Assembly (NCBI GenBank): GCA_022559985.1
Contig: JAFJTR010000039.1
Location: 62,001-126,000 of the forward strand
Direction of reading: 5' to 3'
DNA from: Parastagonospora avenae f. sp. tritici 18332-5
Taxonomy: Eukaryota; Ascomycota; Dothideomycetes; Pleosporales; Phaeosphaeriaceae
DNA: 64,000 nt
The position numbers were made by a program, and so were the translations under genes. The notes below the pieces were generated by a model. The model did no database searches and was not told where the DNA came from. It saw nothing but the letters and a program-made list of their open reading frames with translations. Below, piece after piece: positions 57,101 to 64,000 of this stretch; within the stretch, counting starts at the first letter, position 1, and every line of letters starts with the position of its first letter.

Positions 57101-60100
57101 GTGGCATGGTCGGTGTTCGCCTTGGAGGAAGTGGGTTTGACACCTTGTCTCGTATACCCGTACATCGTGAGGGCGAGTTTCTGTACAACCTCAAGCCAAA
57201 GCAGGATCGCATTCAGCATCGTATCCTAGTCGAAGTCAAACTCGGCGCAGACAACATCAAGAGCATCACGTTCCGATCTCCTCTCCTGGTGGAGAACAAC
57301 ACACAAATCCCAATTGAGCTGGGGATGTTCAGCCCCGAAGACGGCCACCTTCTCAAGATCGACAAAATCGCACCTGGCGACGCAAGACCTGCGCCGATAG
57401 GTTCTGTATATATGCATTCCATCGTCATTCGTCCAGACCAAGGATTTGGCTATTCTTGGTCGAATGAGCGTCTTTTCTGGAAGGATCTGCTCAAGCGACC
57501 CACGAGAACCATCACTTGTCGGGGCGAGCAAGACGACCAAGCACCACCCTTCTACTTCCAGATGCATGCAGCTTACGACAAAAAGGATCCAATGACCGGT
57601 GTGTATCCTTACATGCGCCTCCGACTTCAAGCTCCTGTTGAGATTCACAATCTCTTGCCATATGACTTCAAGTACCGGATTTACGACAGTAACACGAAGA
57701 AAGACTGGACTAATTTCCTGAGGAAGGGTGGGATTAGCCCTGTCCATGTGGTGGAGCTCTCGCATCTACTACTTGTCAGTGTCGAGATGCAGGATGGCCC
57801 TTTCAAGCCCAGCAAGTTTGGCATCATCAACTCCACCGACCGTGAAAGCTTCCGACGGGAGAAGGTGCTAGAGGTCAAGGACGACAACGGTCAGATCCTG
57901 CACCTCAATATGCATTTCTTGTAAGTTATCCCAATCTGCAATATTTGCACCTCCTGACCATAACAGCAACTTCCCTGATGCTGGTGGGGCTTTTAAAGTC
58001 GCGATCTACAGCCCATACATTGTGCTCAACCGAACTGGACTTGAGCTAGACGTTCGACCACAGCAGTTCATGGGTCAGGCCAAATCTGCTGCTGGACAAA
58101 ACATCATGTCGAACAACGCCGACCAGTCGTGCAAGGCACTGCCATTCATGTTCTCGTACCCGACAGACAACAAGAAAAACCGTGCTTTGATGAAAGTTGG
58201 CGAATCCAGCTGGAGCAAGCCCCAAAGTTTCGATGCGATTGGAAGCACATACACAGTAGCGCTACCATCCACTAAATCCAGATCGGAAATGCAGCTTGGT
58301 GTGTCCGTTGCCGAGGGCGAAGGGAAGTACAACCTGACAAAGGTCGTGTCGATCGCACCGCGCTTCATTGTCAAGAACAAGATCAAGGAGGAATTGCTCC
58401 TCCGTGAACCCGGCCAGTCCGACTGGATGACACTCAAGGACGGCGAATTGCTTCCCCTACGCTGGCTGCGACAGGGTGGATCGCCACAGTTGTCTCTCTG
58501 TTACCCAGGTGTCAATAACCAATGGTCATCGCCATTCCACATCTCGAACGTCGGCAACGTTCACGTAAAGCTGTCTAAAGCTGGACAGCGCCAGAAACTG
58601 GTCCGTGTTGACATCCTGATGGAGCAAGCGACGATATTCTGTCATATCAGCGTCGAGACAAAGCACTGGCCATTCTCTTTCAAGAACACAAGTGACCAGG
58701 AGTTCTTGTACTGGCAGCAGAATCCGAACCTGGACGAAGATGAGGACGATCATGGTTCAGGCTTCCGGCCGATAAGATACCGCCTGCCTCCTCGAAGCAT
58801 TATGCCGTACGCCTGGGACTTCCCCGCGGCTAAGAATAAGGAGATTGTACTCAGCGCCAACGGTAGAGAGCGACACGTCAAGCTTGCAGAGATTGGGCCT
58901 CTAATCCCATTCAAGATCCCACCTGGCCAGGAGCGAGGTGGTATGAAGGTCATCGACCTCAACGTGGTTGCTGTCGGCCCAACCCAAACGCTTGAGATCT
59001 CAAACTACAAACCGTCGAAGAGTTTGTACAAGCAGAAGTCGGGTACTGCATCATCCTCCACGACCACCGGCTTTGAGGTCAAGGATCAAGACACGGACGT
59101 GACCTTCAAGGCGCAACTGCGACTTGCGGGCATCGGTATCTCGCTCGTCAACAGACACCTTCGCGAACTGGTCTATATCACCCTGCGCGATATTGAGATG
59201 AAGTACTCCGATTCTCCAATATACCAAATGGTCAACTTGCAGGTCAAATGGGTACAGATTGACAACCAGCTCTACGGTGGTATCTTTCCCATCATCTTCT
59301 ATCCCAGTGTGGTTCCCAAGACTGGTAAGGAGATGGAAGCACATCCCATTTTCCAGACTTCCATTACCAAGGTCAAGGATGACTCATACGGTGTACTATA
59401 CATCAAATACTTCACGTTCCTCCTGCAGCAGATGACGGTTGAGATTGACGAAGATTTCATTTTCGCAGTGATCGACTTCGCCAACATTCCTGGAGCCTCC
59501 TGGTCGGAAGAAAAGGAAGGCAAGTTATGGGACGACTCACTTGACCTCCCAGAGCCCAAGCAAGAGCAGTCCGGACAGGATGTTTACTTCGAACTACTCC
59601 ACCTCCAGCCTATGCAGATCGACTTGTCGTTTGTGAGAACGGAGCGCATCAACGCCGAAGATACTATGAGCACATCGAACCCCTTCATGTTCGCTGTTAA
59701 CGTCCTCACTATGTCTATTGGAAATGTCAACGATGCGCCTGTTCGGTACAACTCGTTGATCCTCGAGAACGCTCGCATCTCTACGACGGCACTGATCAAC
59801 AACATCAAGAACCATTACGTGCAAGAGTCACTGCGACAAGTGCACGTCATTATTGGATCTGCCGATTTCCTTGGTAACCCCGTCGGTCTCTTCACGAACA
59901 TCAGCTCTGGTGTTGCCGACATTTTCTACGAGCCGTACCAGGGGCTCGTCAAGTCTGATCGCCCAGAAGAACTGGGTATTGGTATCGCAAAGGGTGCATC
60001 CAGCTTTGTCAAAAAGTCTGTGTTCGGGTTCTCCGACAGTATGGCCAAGTTCACGGGCAGCATGTCCAAGGGACTGTCCGCTGCTACACTCGACAAAGAG

Positions 60101-60796
60101 TTCCAAGACCAGCGTCGCAACACCCGCTCCCGCAACCGACCCAAGCATGCGCTCTATGGTATCACAGCTGGTGGTAACGCATTTGCCAACAGTCTCGCCA
60201 GTGGTCTAGGCGGTCTGGCACGACACCCGATCCAAGGTGCTGAGAAGGAAGGCGCGCTGGGTTTCGTCAAGGGCGTCGGTAAGGGTCTTCTCGGTGTCCC
60301 CACCAAAGCTGCAATTGGCGCCTTCGATCTCGCATCCAATATGGCCGAAGGTGTCCGCAACACCACAACCGTCTTTGATCAAGAAGGTCTCGATCGCGTA
60401 CGTCTGACGCGCTTCATCGGCACTGACGGCATTGTACGCACATACTCGCAGCGCGAAGCCCTCGGCCAGTTCTGGCTCAAGACGCTGGACAATGGCAAGT
60501 ACTTCAACGAGGACTACATTGCCCACCTAGAGCTGCAAAACAAGGAGATGCTTGTCATGCTCACCTATAACGGTGTCATGATGGTGCGCGCAAAGAAACT
60601 CACAACGGAGTGGGAGGTCTTGCTCAAGGATGTGCAGACGATTAGCAAAGAGAGGACAGGTCTCGGTATTGCACTCAAGGGAGGCAATCAAGGACCTTTC
60701 ATCCCAGTCGGTGACGAGGGTAGCAGAAATTGGTTTTACAGGCAGATTGCCGTGGCGGTTAATGCGTACAATGACAAGTGGAATGCGAAGGGCTAG
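51142..60796 (+). CDS. VPS13: VPS13, bridge-like lipid transfer protein
   Basis: Two exons (51142-57920 and 57967-60796) with one 46-nt intron (GTAAGT...CAG) give 3202 aa, close to yeast Vps13. The start MLEGLVSNLLNRFLGMYVQN opens the chorein domain, with GIWSGDVKLRDLELR and LTLSIPWSNLRGKPL. The long rod of repeating beta-groove units follows, with acidic/charged insertions (about 565-600 and 880-920). The Vps13 adaptor-binding domain starts near 1930 (YRIRNHTGFSLDVWAEG) and runs to about 2590. The C-terminal region has the ATG2-like/DH-like helices (KKSVFGFSDSMAKFTGSMSK, ALYGITAGGNAFANSLASG at about 2987) and a PH-like end. It moves phospholipids between organelles at ER, mitochondria, vacuole and endosome contacts. 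All parts appear intact. It is the largest gene of the window. Confidence 0.98.
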
Positions 60797-61229
60797 ATGG
60801 GTTGAGAAGGAGAGAAAAGCTTTGATTGCAGCATAGCGTGGGCTTCAGATTGGTTGGTTTCATATGATACACGATTTCTTTAATGTATATCTCTTGTTCT
60901 TTTCTCTACGGATCCGTGTATCTTTCTGATGCATGAGCTTACGATGATTCTGTTGACTTTGAATGAAGAACTTTGCCGGGTGTGAATAGATTTGAAACGT
61001 CTCTTTACTAAACAAACCGACATGCTTTGCGCCTCTACGTGTGTGTTGGAGAATCCGTCTTCAAGTTCTATTGTGTAGAAGACGGTCATGTGACAAGCCG
61101 CCACATGGCCAATCGCAACCGTGGCACCTCCGCAGCTAGCTCCGCAACCCACCCACCTGTTCCGTCATCATCGCTCTTTCCTTCGTGTGCAACTGCGATG
61201 TACGTTTACAACTCCCAATCCTCTTCACT
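60797..61229. other. intergenic, 433 bp
   Basis: Between VPS13 and the DSC2-like gene, both plus strand. No feature beyond presumed UTR and promoter. Confidence 0.5.
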
Positions 61230-62253
61230 ATGATATCCTCAGGCTTCACAAATGCCCCTGTGAGTCAGTTCCTGGTGTTCTCGACCGTCATCGGCGCCCT
61301 CTTCGCTACCATCACCGACACGAGATACTATACCCACATCGCCGTAGTGCCGCACATTTGGACGTATGGACAGTTCTGGCGCTTCTTGACATGGCAGGTG
61401 AGTTTGCGTTAGCTTTTTCTGCTGAAAGTTAAATTGATGTTGTCGTTATGGTTGCATGTGAAAGCGCATTCAAGCGGAAGCTAATACATGTACACAGGCA
61501 TGTTTCACAAACTCGACTGAAGTCCTATTCGGCGTGATCACATTCTACCAACTACGCGTCATTGAGCGATTATGGGGTAGCAGGAAGTTCGCCGTAAGCT
61601 TATTTTCCACCCCTTTCCTTCTTTAGAAATCATGCTAACCACCATCCCAGTCCTTCCTCCTAGCCACACTCCCCTACACAACTCTCCTCCCTCCTCTGAT
61701 CCTCACCTTCGCCATCCGCCCGCTCACATTCGGCCGCATAAACTATCTCCCGGCTGGTCCGACGTCGATCCTCTTCGCGCTTCTCGCAAACTACTACGCC
61801 GCGGTACCGTACACATACCGCTACAAGATCTCGGCCTTTGCGCCGCCAGAATCCACATCGTCGCAGTCAGGCGCACAGGCTGCGACTAGCATATTGTCTC
61901 GCAGCTTGACGCTCACGTCAAAGTCTCTGTCGTATCTTCCGCCGCTTCAGTTAGCTCTGAGCCAGTTCCCGGGATCATTCCTTGCTGCAGCGGTAGGCTG
62001 GGCGGTTGGCACGGCGTATAGACGCGATCTGCTTCCAGGTGCGTCTGGCTGGAGAATACCAGGGTGGATGGTTGGCGAGGAGAAGAAGAAGGGGTTCGAA
62101 GGCCTCAGAGCTAGGCTCGATGCTGAGAGGGAGAGGGAAGGCGGCGCAGGGGCTGCGACGGGCATATTAGCTGGTGAGACTGCGCAGGGCACGGCGAGGC
62201 AGAGAAGAACGCTGGGTGATATGGTTGCGGAACAGTTTCGGGGGAGAAATTAG
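61230..62253 (+). CDS. dsc2: DSC2/UBAC2-like rhomboid pseudoprotease
   Basis: Three exons (61230-61397, 61498-61593, 61651-62253) give 288 aa. The N-terminal half reads GFTNAPVSQFLVFSTVIGA, HIWTYGQFWRFLTWQ, ACFTNSTEVLFGVITFYQLR and VIERLWGSRKFASFLLATL. The block R-x-x-E-R-x-x-GSRKFASF is shared with human UBAC2 and the fungal Dsc2 subunit. These are rhomboid-fold proteins without the catalytic Ser/His; no GxSx protease motif is seen here. In fungi Dsc2 belongs to the Golgi Dsc E3 ligase complex that activates the sterol regulator SREBP. Further membrane segments lie at LPAGPTSILFALLANYYA and FPGSFLAAAVGWAVG. The C-terminus is charged (LDAEREREGG, QRRTLGDMVAEQFRGRN) and no UBA domain is visible, unlike S. 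pombe Dsc2. Both introns (100 and 57 nt) restore the frame. Confidence 0.82.
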
Positions 62254-62744
62254 CGTCGCAAGATATTGTTACTTCAAATACACATTTTTAACACAGTCTT
62301 CTTAGACATCTTAGAAGGAAATGGGGCTGTGTGTAATGTGTCCTTTTCACCTTACTTGCTCACTGACCTGACGCGACCTACTTTGTGCCCATGAAAACAA
62401 TGCTTACAATGTGCTTAAACTAATAGTAGTATATTTGTTATTAATGTGAAGGTTCTAACACAAGGAATTCACTTACCCTCTCTGCTAAGGTGGTTCGGAG
62501 GTGCGCCTCATGGCTTGCTTTGAGTTGGGTGACCGGGTTCCTTTTTTTGCACTTTCATTGCGCGCGCGGGTTCGAGACGTGATCGGGGAGGTGAAGTTGT
62601 TTTCATCTTATTTATGATCAGGTTAATTTCAGGAACTGAGAAACTATCTAGCAATAGTGGCGGCCATGAGTTCAGTGAGAAGTTGAAGTATTTATTGTGG
62701 TGACCGCGCATCAGCTCTCACCATATGCATCTGCGACTACAAGC
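62254..62744. other. convergent intergenic, 491 bp
   Basis: Between the 3' ends of the DSC2-like gene (+) and the following membrane protein gene (-). AT-rich, no further feature seen. Confidence 0.5.
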
Positions 62745-64000
62745 TCAATACTTCACACCCAATATCCCCACTTTGAGCGGAGAGTCCGAGTCTTTCTTCG
62801 ACGGCAACCTGCCCTCCTCTTCCTCCGCATAGAAATCACTCTTCATCTCCATATCGATCTGACTCGGTGTCAGCGGCGCCCGCACACCCGACCTATTCGC
62901 CTTCGCCACCTCAATCTTCACATGCCCTTCTTCGTCACCCTTCATGTTCACAACCAAGCTGCCGTTGCCTTCATCTGGGTCACTTAGCAGCCAAACATGC
63001 TTCAGCGACCTTCGATCCTGCTTCTCCATGATGTCATCAGCTGCTTGCGCAATCTCCGCACCACCACGCGAAGCTGCGATGATGAGATCGCGAGGGTCCA
63101 GGTAGTTGAAGCGCCCGAGATCTGCCCAGCCATATGTGCGCGTCGCTTCCCCCAGGACAGCGAAGATGATGATCAGATTCAAGATGAAGACCGCGTAGAT
63201 GTAGCCAGGCTGGCCGAATTGCAACGCGTAGACCATTGTTCGAGCCGGCTGCTGCGTGAACAGTCGCCCAACCATGAGCTGCGCTGAGGCATATGAGATG
63301 AGTATGTCGTCTATCATGGCGGTGATGGAGTTCGTGAGGCCTGCTATAGTCGCTTCTTCCTCGGTGAATGGGTCCCGGGACATTGACGCCCGAGACATTT
63401 TGTAGGCTGCGATGCTGGAATTGAATGCTTCGCCGAGCAGGGAGACGTATAGATTCGTCATATCATTAGACATTAATTCAAATTGGCGTACTGCGGTCCG
63501 GGTGATGTTGCGCTGGGGGTTGAAGTCCTGCAATGGTTCTACTGCTTTGACGGTAATATTCAGACTGCCGATGTCTACAGTGACGTTGAACAACATTGGC
63601 TCGAAGCCGAACTCGCATTGAGTATTGTTCAAGAATCCATAGGCTTCACCAGCTGCAATTGAGAGGAAGCGACGGGGTGATCGTTCGCTGAAAGCCACGC
63701 CGATAGCGACAATGGCTTTGCCGTCATGGCCAATGTAGTTGGAGTATTCCTCGCCGTCCACACTGTCCGGCAGATTTCCCGAGGCAGCGTAGATCCATTC
63801 GTTTACTGGTCCAGATAGAACGAAGTTCGAGGTGCTGTTGTACGTGCATGTAACATTGGTGAGGTAGCCTTCTTCTTGAAACGTGTAGCCGGCGACTTGG
63901 CTGTTGGACGATATTCCCTGATCCATGAGACCGACAGAGGCACCGACACCAAAAGAACGGCCACTGTAGCTGTACCCGGTGTTGTCAAGCTTTCGATGAA
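62745..64000 (-). CDS. glycosylated membrane protein of unknown function, 5' partial
   Basis: The minus-strand frame is open from the window edge to TGA at 62745, so about 418 C-terminal residues are visible and the start lies beyond base 64000. The visible part starts before Met at 63926 (DNTGYSYSGRSFGVGASVGL). It has many N-glycosylation sequons (NVT, NST, NNT, NIT), a helical stretch, one clear membrane segment (YIYAVFILNLIIIFAVLGEA, about residues 266-285) and a cytosolic tail of about 130 residues (YLDPRDLIIAASRGGAEIA, MKGDEEGHVKIEVAKANRSG). This layout, a large lumenal/extracellular domain, membrane segment and acidic tail, fits a family of fungal multi-pass surface proteins whose N-terminal membrane segments would be outside the window. 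No enzymatic motif seen. Confidence 0.8.
   Translation of the reverse strand, partial: HRKLDNTGYSYSGRSFGVGASVGLMDQGISSNSQVAGYTFQEEGYLTNVTCTYNSTSNFVLSGPVNEWIYAASGNLPDSVDGEEYSNYIGHDGKAIVAIGVAFSERSPRRFLSIAAGEAYGFLNNTQCEFGFEPMLFNVTVDIGSLNITVKAVEPLQDFNPQRNITRTAVRQFELMSNDMTNLYVSLLGEAFNSSIAAYKMSRASMSRDPFTEEEATIAGLTNSITAMIDDILISYASAQLMVGRLFTQQPARTMVYALQFGQPGYIYAVFILNLIIIFAVLGEATRTYGWADLGRFNYLDPRDLIIAASRGGAEIAQAADDIMEKQDRRSLKHVWLLSDPDEGNGSLVVNMKGDEEGHVKIEVAKANRSGVRAPLTPSQIDMEMKSDFYAEEEEGRLPSKKDSDSPLKVGILGVKY

Noticed and set aside
56439..57212. 257-codon minus-strand frame inside VPS13
   Set aside because: Shadow of a very long intact sense gene; no domain.
1..64000. tRNA, rRNA, CRISPR or intact transposon
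   Set aside because: I looked by eye for B-box sequences, regular spaced repeats and transposase, integrase or reverse transcriptase motifs on both strands and found none convincing. A covariance-model and repeat-library search would be decisive.

Overview
The window looks like nuclear DNA of a filamentous ascomycete (Pezizomycotina, most likely a Dothideomycete). Genes carry short introns of about 46-60 nt with GTAAGT-type donors, CTAAC/CTGAC branch points and CAG/TAG acceptors. The families are typical of that group: cutinase, Zn2Cys6 and copper-fist regulators, an AzgA purine permease, a secreted M28 aminopeptidase and an S10 carboxypeptidase. No bacterial-style operons, CRISPR arrays, tRNA or rRNA genes or intact transposons were seen. 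Gene models were spliced by hand from reading frames; UTRs are not defined.

Layout. 0-6.4 kb: 3' end of a coiled-coil protein (+), an ACC-synthase-like aminotransferase (+), RIB3 (-) and an AzgA-type permease (-). 8.8-14.2 kb: mitochondrial calcium uniporter MCU (+), secreted leucine aminopeptidase (+), cutinase (-). 15.9-27 kb: AHA1 Hsp90 co-chaperone (+), serine carboxypeptidase (+), a 1225-residue disordered protein (+), a membrane-anchored carboxylesterase-like protein (+). 27.5-37.3 kb: an 866-residue nuclear-looking unknown (-), an Rgt1-like Zn2Cys6 regulator (-), and divergently a copper-fist regulator (+). 37.3-43.4 kb: a gene-poor island holding a decayed gene with three in-frame stops and a diverged tandem duplication. 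43.4-51.1 kb: a TMEM69/DUF3429-like mitochondrial membrane protein (-), cytosolic HSP70 (+) with heat-shock elements, and an EMI1-like twin CX9C protein (-). 51.1-64 kb: VPS13 (+, 3202 aa), a DSC2/UBAC2-like rhomboid pseudoprotease (+), and the 3' part of an unknown glycosylated membrane protein (-).

Functional themes: mitochondria and membrane contact (MCU, TMEM69-like, EMI1-like, VPS13), proteostasis (HSP70, AHA1, DSC2-like), secreted hydrolases (aminopeptidase, carboxypeptidase, cutinase), and nutrient or metal regulation (AzgA, RIB3, Rgt1-like, copper fist). Neighbours are not an obvious pathway cluster.

The most unusual signal is a short motif family, consensus TGARGRTATMCAGG. It recurs in both orientations about 14 times between 45.1 and 49.6 kb. 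Four copies lie at 53-56 bp steps inside the first intron of HSP70, which itself uses a GC-AG donor. Several other copies form inverted pairs that could fold into hairpins.
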